DNA of 64,000 nt, taken from Sva-07 sp963698435 (GTDB lineage: Bacteria; Actinomycetota; Acidimicrobiia; Acidimicrobiales; Ilumatobacteraceae). Of the stretch, positions 26,188 through 35,251 are shown piece by piece. A program made the translations under genes and the position numbers. Each line of letters opens with the position of its first letter. Position 1 is the stretch's first letter. Below the pieces are notes generated by a model. The model was given only the letters and a program-made list of their open reading frames with translations. It was not told the DNA's origin and searched no databases. The stretch lies in the NCBI GenBank assembly GCA_963698435.1, contig CAVOQV010000020.1:1-64000 (forward strand). The letters are read 5' to 3'.

Positions 26188-27937
26188 CGTTGCGTTCCTC
26201 TGCTCGTCGATCCAGCCAACCTAGCAACGACTCCGCTGCGGCCATCGCACACGATCGATCGGTGTCGTTGAGTGCGTCGATGTCGAGTCGGGCGGCACGA
26301 TCCTCCTCGATCGCTGCCGGATCGGCCAATCGGGCGTGCGCGGTCAACTCGCGTCGCGCCGCCGCACCGATGAGCGTGCGGGCCTCCACCTCCGGCTGCA
26401 GGTTGAGATCCGCGACCGCTGCTCGCTCCAACACCTCACGAGCATCCGGCGCAGCGACCCGTAACGCCTGATCGAGATCTCCCCCAGATTCCGCCATCGC
26501 GACGAACGCCATCCGATTGGCGTCATCGTCGAACAACTGCTCGATCAACCACGGTGCGATCTCATCCCAGTCCTGCACCAACAGGACGAGCGCGGCGAAC
26601 TCGGCGTTCTCCATCGGGCCACGCGACCGCTTGGGCGCCACCTGGATCGCCGGGCGGCGCGAGCCCCGCTCGGCGATCTGCACGAGGTCGCCGACGGGCA
26701 GACCGACCTTGGTGGCGACCTCACCGGCATAGAGCTTGCGGACGTTCGGGTTGGGGTGCTCGTTGACCACCGCCATCGCCTCTTCGGCGAGCCGGGCGCG
26801 GTGTTCGGGCGAATCGAGCGAGCGAGCACCGAGCGTGCGCTGCAGCCGGAACCCGAGGAACGGCATCGCCGAGTCGACCGCCTTCTGCAACGCCTCGGGA
26901 TCCGACTGTGCGAGGTCACCAGGGTCCTTGCCCTGCGGAAGTCGAGCAACCGACACCTCCACCGCATGGGCCTGCTCCCACTCGTAGAAGCGTGCGGCGG
27001 CACCCTGCCCGGCTGCGTCGGCGTCGAACGCCAGCACCACCCTGCTCGCGTACCGCTTCAGCAATCGCACGTGTTCCTCGGTGAGCGCCGTGCCACAGGT
27101 GGCGACCGCTCGCGACACGCCGGCGCGGTGGAAGCCGATCACGTCGGTGTAGCCCTCGCACACGACGACCTGATCGTGTTTGGCGATGTCCGACTTCGCC
27201 CAGTTCAAGCCGTAGAGAGTCTTCGACTTCGTGTAGATCGGTGTCTCGGACGAGTTCTTGTACTTGGCCGGGTCGTCGGAGCCGGGCAGGATCCGGCCGC
27301 CGAACGCCAGCGCCTCGCCCGACTCGGAGAAGATCGGGAACATCACCCGCGCCCGGAACGAGTCCTGCATCTTGTTCCGCTTGTTCCGGAAGGCCAGCCC
27401 GACCGACTGCAGGACGTCGGCTGACGCTCCCAAGCCGCGTGACAGCGCGTCCCAGTCGTCGGGCGCCCAGCCGAGCTTGAAGTGCCGAGCGACGTCACCC
27501 GCAAGTCCACGACGCCGCAGATAGTCACGAGCTGCGCGGGCGTCGGGATCGGTGAGGAGCCGCTGGTGGTACCACTCGACGGCCTCGTTCATCGCTTCGA
27601 CGAGCTGCTTGCGCCGTGCGCGCTCCTTCGACTGACCGGTCGTGGTGTAGTTGAGCTGGATCCCGGCTTTCGCTGCCAGGTGTTCGACCGCACCGGGAAA
27701 ATCGAGGTGCTCGATCTCCTGGATGAAGGTGAAGACGTCACCGCCCTTGTCACAGCCGAAGCACTTGTAGCGGCCCGTCTCCTCGCGAACGTTGAACGAC
27801 CCGCTCTTCTCGGCGTGAAACGGGCACAGACCGACCCAGTTGCGCCCGACCCGCTTCAGCGCGACGTACTGCTGGACCGTGTCGACGATCGACACCGTCG
27901 ACCGCAGCCGCTCGATGTCCTCGTCGACGATCCCCAT
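26177..27937 (-). CDS. dnaG: DNA primase
   Basis: 586 residues. The N-terminal CHC2 zinc finger has Cys38, His41, Cys59 and Cys62 (LCPFH to KCFGC). The DnaG catalytic core follows, then the Toprim motifs VCEGYTDVIGFHRAG and VLAFDADAAGQ. A variable C-terminal domain would bind the DnaB helicase. It makes RNA primers for replication. The ATG giving MGIVDEDIERLRS fits the family; TACGCT ends 9 nt upstream. It lies downstream of ppdK and overlaps rpoD. Confidence 0.96.
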   Translation of the reverse strand: MGIVDEDIERLRSTVSIVDTVQQYVALKRVGRNWVGLCPFHAEKSGSFNVREETGRYKCFGCDKGGDVFTFIQEIEHLDFPGAVEHLAAKAGIQLNYTTTGQSKERARRKQLVEAMNEAVEWYHQRLLTDPDARAARDYLRRRGLAGDVARHFKLGWAPDDWDALSRGLGASADVLQSVGLAFRNKRNKMQDSFRARVMFPIFSESGEALAFGGRILPGSDDPAKYKNSSETPIYTKSKTLYGLNWAKSDIAKHDQVVVCEGYTDVIGFHRAGVSRAVATCGTALTEEHVRLLKRYASRVVLAFDADAAGQGAAARFYEWEQAHAVEVSVARLPQGKDPGDLAQSDPEALQKAVDSAMPFLGFRLQRTLGARSLDSPEHRARLAEEAMAVVNEHPNPNVRKLYAGEVATKVGLPVGDLVQIAERGSRRPAIQVAPKRSRGPMENAEFAALVLLVQDWDEIAPWLIEQLFDDDANRMAFVAMAESGGDLDQALRVAAPDAREVLERAAVADLNLQPEVEARTLIGAAARRELTAHARLADPAAIEEDRAARLDIDALNDTDRSCAMAAAESLLGWLDRRAEERNGGG

Positions 27938-27946
27938 GGTCCGATC

Positions 27947-27952
27947 AGCGTA
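27947..27952 (-). promoter_or_regulatory. -10-like TACGCT upstream of dnaG
   Basis: Ends 9 nt before the dnaG ATG, a spacing compatible with a leaderless or very short leader transcript. Confidence 0.4.
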
Positions 27953-27971
27953 GACCCCGCAACGTCGCACG

Positions 27972-28045
27972 GTGCCGGGTCAAACGTGACAGTCCACGCA
28001 CGTCCCACGTCAGCGGGCCCGCAAGTGTCCCGTTTGACCCGGCAC
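27972..28045. repeat. long inverted repeat between ppdK and dnaG
   Basis: A perfect 15-bp inverted repeat, GTGCCGGGTCAAACG at 27972-27986 with its complement at 28031-28045, around a 44-nt loop. Both arms are followed by GTGACAGTC (27987 region and 28048 region), so inverted and direct symmetry are combined. There is no T-run. It may be a mobile palindromic element or a regulatory or terminator structure between the two genes. Confidence 0.6.
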
Positions 28046-28055
28046 GGTGTGACAG

Positions 28056-30698
28056 TCAGTGACCGGCGGCGATGATGGCCTGGGCTGCGGACAGCCGGGC
28101 GATCGGCACGCGGAACGGCGAGCACGACACGTAGTCGAGCCCGGCGTTGTAGAACAGGTCGATCGACGCCGGGTCGCCGCCGTGCTCGCCACACACGCCG
28201 AGCTTCAGGTCGGGCTTCGTGGAGCGACCACGCTGGGCGCCGATGCGCACGAGGTCGCCGACACCGCTCTGGTCGATCGTGTCGAACGGGTTCGCCTTCA
28301 GCAGCCCCTGCTCGAGGTACGCGGGCATCATCCGGCTCTCGACGTCGTCGCGGCTGAACCCGAAGGTGAGCTGCGTCAGGTCGTTGGTGCCGAAGCTGAA
28401 GAAGTCGGAGACCTCGGCGATCTCGTCGGCGCGCAGTGCTGCACGCGGCGTCTCGATCATCGTGCCGATCGTGATGATCGGCTTCTTTCTCATGCCGGCC
28501 AGCGCCGAATCGATCTCGGCCTGCACCCAGCTGCGGGCCAGCGCCATCTCCTCGCGCGTGACGGTGAGCGGGATCATGATCTCGACGATCGGCTTCTTGC
28601 CCATGTCACGCAACTTCGCCGCAGCGGACAGCAGCGCTCGCGCCTGCATGGCGTACAGGCCGGGCTTGATCACGCCGAGGCGAACGCCCCGGGTGCCGAT
28701 CATCGGGTTGTGCTCGGCCCACTTCTCGGCGGCGTCGAGCATCTGCTCTTCCTTCTTGGTGAGCCCCTTCGTGGCCTTCTTGATCTGCAACTCCTCCACC
28801 GACGGGAGGAACTCGTGCAGTGGCGGGTCGAGCAACCGGATGGTGACCGGCAGCCCGTCCATCGCGTCGAGGATCTCCATGAAGTCGGCCTCCTGGACCG
28901 CTCGGAGCTTCTCGAGCGCCGCCTCCTCCTGCGCCGGCGTGGACGCGAGGATCATCTCGCGCACGACGGGCAGGCGGTCGGGAGCGAGGAACATGTGCTC
29001 GGTGCGGCACAGCCCGATGCCCTCGGCGCCGAGCTCGCGAGCGTTCGTGGCGTCCTCGCCGGTGTCGGCGTTCGCCCGCACACCGAGCTTGCCCTTGCGG
29101 ACCGCGTCGGCCCACTTCAGGATCGTGTCGAACTCCGGCGGCGGTTCGGCCATGCGCAGTTCCATCGCTCCGAGCACGACCTCGCCGGTGGTGCCGTCGA
29201 GCGAGATGACGTCACCTTCCTTGACGACGGTGTCGCCGACGGAGAACTGCTTGCCCTGGATCTTGACCTCCTCCGCGCCGACGATCGCCGGCGTCCCCCA
29301 GCCGCGGGCCACGACGGCGGCATGGCTGACGAGCCCACCACGAGACGTCAGGATGCCCTTCGACGCCATCATGCCGTGGATGTCGTCGGGGCTGGTCTCG
29401 CTGCGCACCAGCACGACGTCCTCGCCGCGCTCCTTGGCGGCGGCGGCATCGTCGGCGGTGAAGTAGACGGCCCCGACCGCGGCGCCGGGCGAGGCGCCAA
29501 GGCCCGTGGCCAGCACGACGCCCTTGCCGGCGAAGTGCGGGTGGAGGACGGCGTCGAGGTGATCGGCCGACACGCGGGTGAGCGCCTCTTCACGCGAGAT
29601 CTTCCAGCGATGCGAGCCCTTGCCGGCGCCCTTCGTCATGTCGACGGCCATCTTGAGGGCGGCCGCGCCCGTGCGCTTGCCGACGCGTGTCTGCAGCATC
29701 CAGAGCTTGCCCTGTTCGATGGTGAACTCGGTGTCGCACATGTCGGTGTAGTGCTCTTCGAGCCGACGGAAGATCTCGAGGAGGTCGGCGTGGATCACCG
29801 GAAAGTGCTTCTTCATGTGGTCGAGGTCTTCGGTGTTGCGGATGCCCGCCACCACGTCCTCGCCCTGCGCGTTGACGAGGAAGTCGCCGTAGGGCTTGTT
29901 CTCGCCGGTCGCGGCGTTGCGGGTGAATCCGACACCGGTACCCGAGTTGTCGTCGCGGTTGCCGAACACCATCGTCTGGACATTGACGGCGGTGCCGAGG
30001 TCGTGATCGATCTTCTCTCGGGTGCGGTACGCGATCGCACGGGCGCCGTTCCAGCTGCGGAACACTGCTTCAACGGCGCCGTTGAGCTGCTCGCGCGGCT
30101 TCTGCGGGAACGGTGCACCGGTCTCCCGACGCACGATCGCCTTGTAGTCCTCGCAGAGTTCCTTGAGCGCCCCGGCGGGGATCAGGTTGTCCAACGTCGT
30201 GCCGGCCTTGGCCTTGGCAGCGTCGAGGGCCTCTTCGAACGGTTCACCGTCGACACCGAGCACGATCCGGCCGTACATGGCGATGAAACGCCGGTACGAG
30301 TCGTACGCGAACCGCTCGTCGTCGGTCGAATGGGCGAGGCCCTCGACGCTCTGGTCGTTCAGGCCCAGGTTGAGGACGGTGTCCATCATGCCCGGCATCG
30401 AGAACTTGGCGCCGGATCGGACGCTGACGAGCAGCGGGTCGAACGGATCGCCCAGCTTGCGGCCCATTGCCTTCTCGAGCTTGAAGACGTGCTTCGCGAT
30501 CTCCTCGTCGAGGCCGTCCGGCCAGCCGCCGTACATGTAGTCGCGGCAGGCATCCGTCGAGATCGTGAAGCCCGGGGGCACCGGCAGCTTCAACACGCTG
30601 GTCATCTCAGCGAGGTTCGCCCCCTTCCCACCCAACAGGTCCTTGTACTCCATCGGAGGACGGCGGTGCTTGTGATCGAAGGCGTAGACGTATGGCAC
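28056..30698 (-). CDS. ppdK: pyruvate, phosphate dikinase
   Basis: An 880-residue full-length PPDK. The N-terminal ATP-binding domain includes LGGKGANLAEM and VRSGAKFSMPGMMDTVLNLG. The swivelling domain has the phosphorylated His in GGLVSHAAVVARGWGTPA, and the C-terminal PEP/pyruvate barrel ends with GVCGEHGGDPASI. It interconverts pyruvate, ATP and Pi with PEP, AMP and PPi, serving gluconeogenesis or PPi-linked glycolysis. The start is a GTG; TACACT ends 8 nt upstream. No PPDK regulatory protein gene is seen nearby. Confidence 0.96.
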   Translation of the reverse strand: MPYVYAFDHKHRRPPMEYKDLLGGKGANLAEMTSVLKLPVPPGFTISTDACRDYMYGGWPDGLDEEIAKHVFKLEKAMGRKLGDPFDPLLVSVRSGAKFSMPGMMDTVLNLGLNDQSVEGLAHSTDDERFAYDSYRRFIAMYGRIVLGVDGEPFEEALDAAKAKAGTTLDNLIPAGALKELCEDYKAIVRRETGAPFPQKPREQLNGAVEAVFRSWNGARAIAYRTREKIDHDLGTAVNVQTMVFGNRDDNSGTGVGFTRNAATGENKPYGDFLVNAQGEDVVAGIRNTEDLDHMKKHFPVIHADLLEIFRRLEEHYTDMCDTEFTIEQGKLWMLQTRVGKRTGAAALKMAVDMTKGAGKGSHRWKISREEALTRVSADHLDAVLHPHFAGKGVVLATGLGASPGAAVGAVYFTADDAAAAKERGEDVVLVRSETSPDDIHGMMASKGILTSRGGLVSHAAVVARGWGTPAIVGAEEVKIQGKQFSVGDTVVKEGDVISLDGTTGEVVLGAMELRMAEPPPEFDTILKWADAVRKGKLGVRANADTGEDATNARELGAEGIGLCRTEHMFLAPDRLPVVREMILASTPAQEEAALEKLRAVQEADFMEILDAMDGLPVTIRLLDPPLHEFLPSVEELQIKKATKGLTKKEEQMLDAAEKWAEHNPMIGTRGVRLGVIKPGLYAMQARALLSAAAKLRDMGKKPIVEIMIPLTVTREEMALARSWVQAEIDSALAGMRKKPIITIGTMIETPRAALRADEIAEVSDFFSFGTNDLTQLTFGFSRDDVESRMMPAYLEQGLLKANPFDTIDQSGVGDLVRIGAQRGRSTKPDLKLGVCGEHGGDPASIDLFYNAGLDYVSCSPFRVPIARLSAAQAIIAAGH

Positions 30699-30706
30699 GT
30701 GGAGGG

Positions 30707-30712
30707 AGTGTA
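30707..30712 (-). promoter_or_regulatory. -10-like TACACT, leaderless promoter for ppdK
   Basis: Ends 8 nt before the GTG at 30698. Confidence 0.45.
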
Positions 30713-30801
30713 CGACCCAGAGCTGGATCCCCGTGAACGATCACAGAACACGTCGTCACGCGAGACACCCACCGCCGATCGGTCGTAGCCTCCGGAGTCG
30801 A

Positions 30802-31923
30802 ATGTTCCGGCTGCTCGGATTCCCTGTCCACGTGCGACCAGGCTTCGTCGTGTTCATGGTGCTGATCGTCGTGCTCTACGGCGATGCCTTCGGCCTCTGG
30901 CTCGCCGTGGCTCTCTCCGCATTCACACTGCTCCACGAACTCGGCCACGCCGTCGCCGCCCGACGCACCGGAGCGAAGGCCGAGATCTCGTTGAACTTCC
31001 TTGCCGGCTATGCCTCGTACGTGCCATCGCGACCGCTGTCACGCGCCGAGCAGATCGGCATCTCGTTCGCCGGTCCGGGCATCCAGGTCGCGGTGAGCGT
31101 TGCGATGCTCGTCGCGCTCGGGGCGAACCCGCTGGAACAGCCGTCGTACTCGAACGACCCCGCCCTCCTCGCGATCTGGTGGGCCGGCCCGATCATCGGC
31201 GTGTTCAACCTCGTGCCCGTCCTCCCGCTCGATGGCGGCAACATCGTCACCACAGCGCTGGATCGGATCATCCCGGACCGTGCCGAACGACCGATGATCT
31301 GGTTCTCGCTCGCAGTCACCGGCGCGTTCACGGTCTACGCATTGATCGACACTCAGTATCGCGGCTTCATGCTCATCATGGGATTTCTCCTCGTGTCGCA
31401 ATTGCAGATGCTCGGTTCCTCGAAACCGGTCACCTCGCCGTGGCACGACGCCAACGAAGCGCTCGCTGCCGGGAAGCCGGCCAAGGCGCGTCGGATCCTG
31501 GTGTCGGCGCTCAGCCACCACCGCCCCGATCAGCCGCCCCCTCCTGTCACCCTGTCGCCGGAACAGTCGGCGGCACTGATCGACCTGCTCCCCGATCCCC
31601 TGCCGTCGGGCGACCCCTGGAACGAGTACGTCCTCGCCAACCAACTGATGCGCCTCGGAAGGTTCGAAGATGCCGCCCACTACGCCGCCGACGGCTACAG
31701 CCGGCATCCGCACACACTTGCCGCCGCCACCGTGGCCCGCGCTGCCGGCGCGTTGGGCGATCAGTCGACGGCCATCGGGTGGTTGCGGACCGCCGCGGAA
31801 GCCGGCACGTCGCCGTCGGGCCTGGCGACGATCATCGACTCGTCACCCGAGCTGATCGGGGTCCGCCAGCACCCCGACGTGGTGGCGATCCGTCGCGACA
31901 TCGCGGCGACCCACGCGATCTGA
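30802..31923 (+). CDS. M50 family site-2-type membrane metalloprotease
   Basis: 373 residues. Membrane helices occupy ~1-220, with the zinc motif HELGH at residues 45-49 and the third ligand region NLVPVLPLDGG (Asp144). The C-terminal ~150 residues form a soluble, probably helical repeat domain (ANQLMRLGRFEDAAHYAADGYSR, TPR-like). S2P-type enzymes cleave transmembrane segments of regulatory proteins; the substrate is unknown. The start is the ATG giving MFRLLGFPVHVRPGF, typical of the family. It is divergent from ppdK. Confidence 0.88.
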   Translation: MFRLLGFPVHVRPGFVVFMVLIVVLYGDAFGLWLAVALSAFTLLHELGHAVAARRTGAKAEISLNFLAGYASYVPSRPLSRAEQIGISFAGPGIQVAVSVAMLVALGANPLEQPSYSNDPALLAIWWAGPIIGVFNLVPVLPLDGGNIVTTALDRIIPDRAERPMIWFSLAVTGAFTVYALIDTQYRGFMLIMGFLLVSQLQMLGSSKPVTSPWHDANEALAAGKPAKARRILVSALSHHRPDQPPPPVTLSPEQSAALIDLLPDPLPSGDPWNEYVLANQLMRLGRFEDAAHYAADGYSRHPHTLAAATVARAAGALGDQSTAIGWLRTAAEAGTSPSGLATIIDSSPELIGVRQHPDVVAIRRDIAATHAI

Positions 31924-31932
31924 CGACGGCCC

Positions 31933-31958
31933 GGCCCGACTCGGCACCGCGTCGGGCC
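31933..31958. terminator. hairpin between convergent genes
   Basis: GGCCCGAC at 31933-31940 pairs perfectly with 31951-31958 around a 10-nt loop, in the 64 bp gap between the M50 protease and the folate-binding protein. A TTTTT run lies about 20 nt downstream on the plus strand. It is likely a bidirectional transcription stop. Confidence 0.5.
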
Positions 31959-31987
31959 CAGCACCGCCGCGTGGTCCGTTTTTCGCG

Positions 31988-32665
31988 TCAGGTGACGGCA
32001 AGGTGCGCCGGCAGGCGACCGACGTCATGGCCTCGCTTGACGAGAGCAAGTCCTTCGTTCCCGGTCGGCGACACGCTCGTGACCGTGCCGACCTCGACAC
32101 CTCCAACGATCAACGGGTCGCCGGCTGTGACACCGGCGCCCACGTCGACGATCCGCAACGACGCCGGCGCGTCCGCACCGCGACTGTCCATGCGTTCGAC
32201 GAGCTCCTGGCCCGGGTAGCACCCCTTCGTGAAACTGACCGCCACCGGCACCACACCGGTGACGGCGGGAATCGTCTGGCCGGGAACGATCTCGAATCCC
32301 ATGCGCGGCCACCCGACAGCGATCCGGGCGACCTCGTGGCCATCGGCGGGCGTCGAGGTCGTGGCGGTCTCGACGCTGATCTCGGCGTTCACTCGGATCT
32401 TGAACCGGTTCAACCTGGCTGCGAGCGCCTCGCCGTACCCGGCGTCGAGGTCGAAGTCGAACCGGTCGTCGCCAACGCGGGTCACGCGCGCCAGCGACTC
32501 GACCTTGCCCGCGGGCTCGAGAACGAGGGTCCATGCTGCGGCGCCGGGCGCAAGGTCACGGAGGTCCTGGGCGACCTGGGAGTGAAGGTAGGTGAGCGCG
32601 TCCGGACCATCCACGATCACGTGGTCACGGGCGGATTCGTCGATTGCGGCTTGGTCGGGAGTCAC
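31988..32665 (-). CDS. ygfZ: YgfZ/GcvT-like folate-binding protein
   Basis: 225 residues. The family hallmark KGCYPGQELVERM is present at about residues 157-169, with the conserved Cys used in iron-sulfur cluster repair. The N-terminal part contains the GcvT-like DALTYLHSQVAQDLRDLAPG. YgfZ uses folate to support maintenance of certain Fe-S enzymes. The GTG start (VTPDQAAIDESA) is chosen because upstream sequence belongs to a divergent gene region. It is divergent from the membrane protein at 32699. Confidence 0.88.
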   Translation of the reverse strand: MTPDQAAIDESARDHVIVDGPDALTYLHSQVAQDLRDLAPGAAAWTLVLEPAGKVESLARVTRVGDDRFDFDLDAGYGEALAARLNRFKIRVNAEISVETATTSTPADGHEVARIAVGWPRMGFEIVPGQTIPAVTGVVPVAVSFTKGCYPGQELVERMDSRGADAPASLRIVDVGAGVTAGDPLIVGGVEVGTVTSVSPTGNEGLALVKRGHDVGRLPAHLAVT

Positions 32666-32698
32666 ACCGACAGTCTGCCGTGGCACACTGCGATCGTC

Positions 32699-33268
32699 AT
32701 GACGAACGACGACAGCACCCGTGACAGCCGACTCCACGACCTGGCGGCCCGCGCCGTCGACAGTCTGCTCACGCTCGTACACCGAGGAACACGCCTTGCA
32801 TTCGGCACGATGGTCATCGTGGTGGTCGTGTGCCTCAGTGGTGTCGCCCTGGGCATCGCGGCCCTGTCCGACGGCATGGAGACCGTGTGGATTCTCTTCG
32901 GTGGAGTCGCTGCGTGCGTCGCCATCGGCTCCGTCGGTCTTGCGATGTTCCGCCTCTGGGTGATCACGACGCTCGGGACCGCGCTGGTCAGCGACGTCGA
33001 ACAGCTGATCGCCGGGGACCCGCGATCGGAGCGCGTCGTCATCGAGACCGTCGAGGCGAGCGACGGTGTCCAGGACCAGAGCGCCGTTGTCATGTCACGC
33101 CAGTTCTTCACGATGAGCGACACGGTCGGCACCGCAGGCCAGTTCACCGCACTCGCCATTGCGTTGAAGTCGGTCACGACGTTCCCGTGGCTGATCCTGC
33201 TCGCCACCGTGATCACCATCGGCTTCGCCGGCCTCGGCTTCTTGTTCCTCCTCGGCATCATCCTCTGA
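32699..33268 (+). CDS. hypothetical membrane protein
   Basis: 189 residues with three to four transmembrane helices. The first two are around 35-57 (MVIVVVVCLSGVALGIAALS) and 63-90, and a C-terminal hydrophobic pair ends LILLATVITIGFAGLGFLFLLGIIL. The central ~60 residues (SDVEQLIAGDPRSERVVIETVEASDG) are soluble. I do not recognise a family. It is convergent with trpE, 25 bp apart. Confidence 0.65.
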   Translation: MTNDDSTRDSRLHDLAARAVDSLLTLVHRGTRLAFGTMVIVVVVCLSGVALGIAALSDGMETVWILFGGVAACVAIGSVGLAMFRLWVITTLGTALVSDVEQLIAGDPRSERVVIETVEASDGVQDQSAVVMSRQFFTMSDTVGTAGQFTALAIALKSVTTFPWLILLATVITIGFAGLGFLFLLGIIL

Positions 33269-33293
33269 CGGACGGCCAGGCTCGGGTGGGGGG

Positions 33294-34820
33294 TCAGGCC
33301 GGGGTGCCGCTCGCGCGGCGTGAGGCGGTCATCCGACGGGCCGCAGGGATCGCCGCCAACAACGCCGCTGCCTTGTTGCGACATTCCAGATCCTCGTCGT
33401 CGGGGACCGAATCGGCCACGATCCCTGCACCGGCCTGCAAGCTCGCGGTTGTTCCGTCACCGGTGACGAACATCGTGCGGATCGCAATCGCCGTGTCGAG
33501 ATTGCCGGACCAGTCGATGTAGCCGACGACTCCGGCATAGGGGCCGCGCTTGACCGGCTCGAGCGAGTCGATGATCTCCATCGCCCTCACCTTCGGCGCA
33601 CCCGACACCGTGCCGGCCGGCAGCGTGGCTCGCAGCACATCGATCGGTCCGAGCCCGTCACGCAAGTGTCCCGACACCTGCGATGTCAGGTGCATGACAT
33701 GGCTGTAGCGCTCGAGCGTCATCAACTCGTCGACGTTCACGGTGCCGAACTCGGCGACACGCCCCACGTCGTTGCGGGCGAGATCGACCAGCATCACGTG
33801 CTCGGCGCGCTCCTTCGGGTGCTCGATCAACTCGGCGGCCATCATCCGGTCGTGTTCGTCGGTACGGCCGCGTCGCCGTGTGCCCGCGATCGGACGCGAC
33901 ACCACGGTCCGGTCGAGCAACTGCACCATCGGTTCCGGTGACGAGCCGACGATCGTCAGCTCGGGATGGCGCACGAAGTACATGTACGGCGACGGGTTCA
34001 CCTGGCGCAGCACGCGGTAGACGTCGAACGGGTCGGCGCCGAGTTCGAGGTCGTAGCGCTGCGCCAACACGACCTGGAAGATGTCACCCGCAACGACATG
34101 GTCCTTTGCGACATCGACGGCTCGCTGGTAGGTGCCGTTGGGCATCGACGAATGGAGTTCTGGCAGTTCGTCGGCGGCAGACGGCGGCGCGACCGGCGTG
34201 TACGGCAACGGCTCGGACAGGTCGGCCACGGCCTGCTGGACGCGTCCGATCGCAGCGTCGTAGGCAGCATTGAGTTGCGCCGTGTCGAGCCCGAGGGTCG
34301 GCACGCTTTCGATCAGGTAGACCCGCTGGCGCCAGTGGTCGAACGCAGCCAACGAGCCGATCACCGACATCACGGCATCGGGATATCCCCGGTCGTCCGA
34401 CGGCGTGTCGGGGAGGTGCTCGACCTCGCGAATCACGTCGTAGCCGAGGAATCCCATGATGCCGCCGTGCAACGGCGGCAGGTCGTCGAACTTCGGGCTG
34501 GTGTACTTCCCGAGCAGGGCTTCGAGCGCCGCGAGCATCCCCTGGTCGGTCGGGATGCCGTCCGGGAGTGCTCCGTCGAGTTCGACGACGCCGTCACGCA
34601 GTACGAGCATCGCCGAGGGGTTGCGTCCGACGAAGGAGAACCGCGCCCAGCGTTCGGCCCCCTCGACCGACTCGAGGAGGAAGCCGGGTCCGTCTCCGAC
34701 GAGTTTGACGTAGGCAGCGACGGGCGTCTCGAGGTCGGCGAGCAGTTCGGTCCACACCGGAACCACCGTGTGTTCGGCGGCGTGACGATGGAATTCGTCG
34801 CGGGAGGGCTGGAACTTCAT
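33294..34820 (-). CDS. trpE: anthranilate synthase component I
   Basis: 508 residues, full length. The N-terminal domain contains VGRNPSAMLVLRDG and HGGIMGFLGYDVIREVEHLP. The chorismate-binding domain has GTRRRGRT, LVDLARNDVGRV, YSHVMHLTSQVSG, LPAGTVSGAPKVRAME and the closing QAGAGIVADS. It converts chorismate and ammonia (from TrpG glutaminase) to anthranilate, the first step of tryptophan synthesis. No trpG or other trp gene is adjacent. It follows hisI by 7 bp on the same strand, a clear two-gene operon. The ATG giving MKFQPSRDEF matches the family. Confidence 0.95.
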   Translation of the reverse strand: MKFQPSRDEFHRHAAEHTVVPVWTELLADLETPVAAYVKLVGDGPGFLLESVEGAERWARFSFVGRNPSAMLVLRDGVVELDGALPDGIPTDQGMLAALEALLGKYTSPKFDDLPPLHGGIMGFLGYDVIREVEHLPDTPSDDRGYPDAVMSVIGSLAAFDHWRQRVYLIESVPTLGLDTAQLNAAYDAAIGRVQQAVADLSEPLPYTPVAPPSAADELPELHSSMPNGTYQRAVDVAKDHVVAGDIFQVVLAQRYDLELGADPFDVYRVLRQVNPSPYMYFVRHPELTIVGSSPEPMVQLLDRTVVSRPIAGTRRRGRTDEHDRMMAAELIEHPKERAEHVMLVDLARNDVGRVAEFGTVNVDELMTLERYSHVMHLTSQVSGHLRDGLGPIDVLRATLPAGTVSGAPKVRAMEIIDSLEPVKRGPYAGVVGYIDWSGNLDTAIAIRTMFVTGDGTTASLQAGAGIVADSVPDDEDLECRNKAAALLAAIPAARRMTASRRASGTPA

Positions 34821-34827
34821 CGGCCGT

Positions 34828-35190
34828 TCACGCTTCGGGGCCGAACGACCGGAAGAAGCAGGTGCGTGCTCCGGTGTGGCAGGCGCCGGCGCCTTCCTGT
34901 TCGACCTTGAACAGCAGCGCGTCGGCATCGCAGTCGTAGTAGGCCTCGCGGACGAACTGACGATCACCGCTCGTGTCGCCCTTGCGCCACAGCTCCCGGC
35001 GGCTGCGCGACCAGTAGACCATCCGCCCCTCGGCGAGCGTCATCTGCAGCGACTCCGCGTTCATCCAGGCCAGCATCAGGACATCGCCGTTGTCGACGTC
35101 CTGCGCAATCGCCGCCACCAGTCCGTGGTCGTCGTACTTGATCCCCGCCAGTTGCTCGTCGGTCGCGTCGATCGTGGTGCCTTCGGGCAT
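34828..35190 (-). CDS. hisI: phosphoribosyl-AMP cyclohydrolase
   Basis: 120 residues, monofunctional. Motifs are VLMLAWMNAESLQ, YWSRSRRELWRKGDTSG and the metal-binding YDCDADALLFKV with the closing CHTGARTCFFR. It opens the purine ring of PR-AMP in histidine synthesis. The gene sits 7 bp before trpE, away from the hisCBHAF cluster 5 kb further on. TAGGCT ends 6 nt before the ATG. Confidence 0.96.
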   Translation of the reverse strand: MPEGTTIDATDEQLAGIKYDDHGLVAAIAQDVDNGDVLMLAWMNAESLQMTLAEGRMVYWSRSRRELWRKGDTSGDRQFVREAYYDCDADALLFKVEQEGAGACHTGARTCFFRSFGPEA

Positions 35191-35196
35191 CGGGCC

Positions 35197-35202
35197 AGCC
35201 TA
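35197..35202 (-). promoter_or_regulatory. -10-like TAGGCT, leaderless promoter for hisI-trpE
   Basis: Ends 6 nt before the hisI ATG. No leader peptide or attenuator can precede the gene if this is the start site. Confidence 0.5.
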
Positions 35203-35251
35203 CGGTCGGTGAACAGCCTCGAAACAGGTTCTCGTTGGCGGCGGAGATTTG

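Noticed and set aside
24877..26271. 464-codon plus-strand frame opposite rpoD
   Set aside because: Antisense to a conserved sigma factor; composition typical of a mirror frame.
28059..30788. 909-codon open frame on the plus strand across ppdK
   Set aside because: Antisense to a full-length, motif-complete PPDK; the translation is Arg/Asp/His-rich with no family resemblance. Long antisense frames are normal at this GC content.
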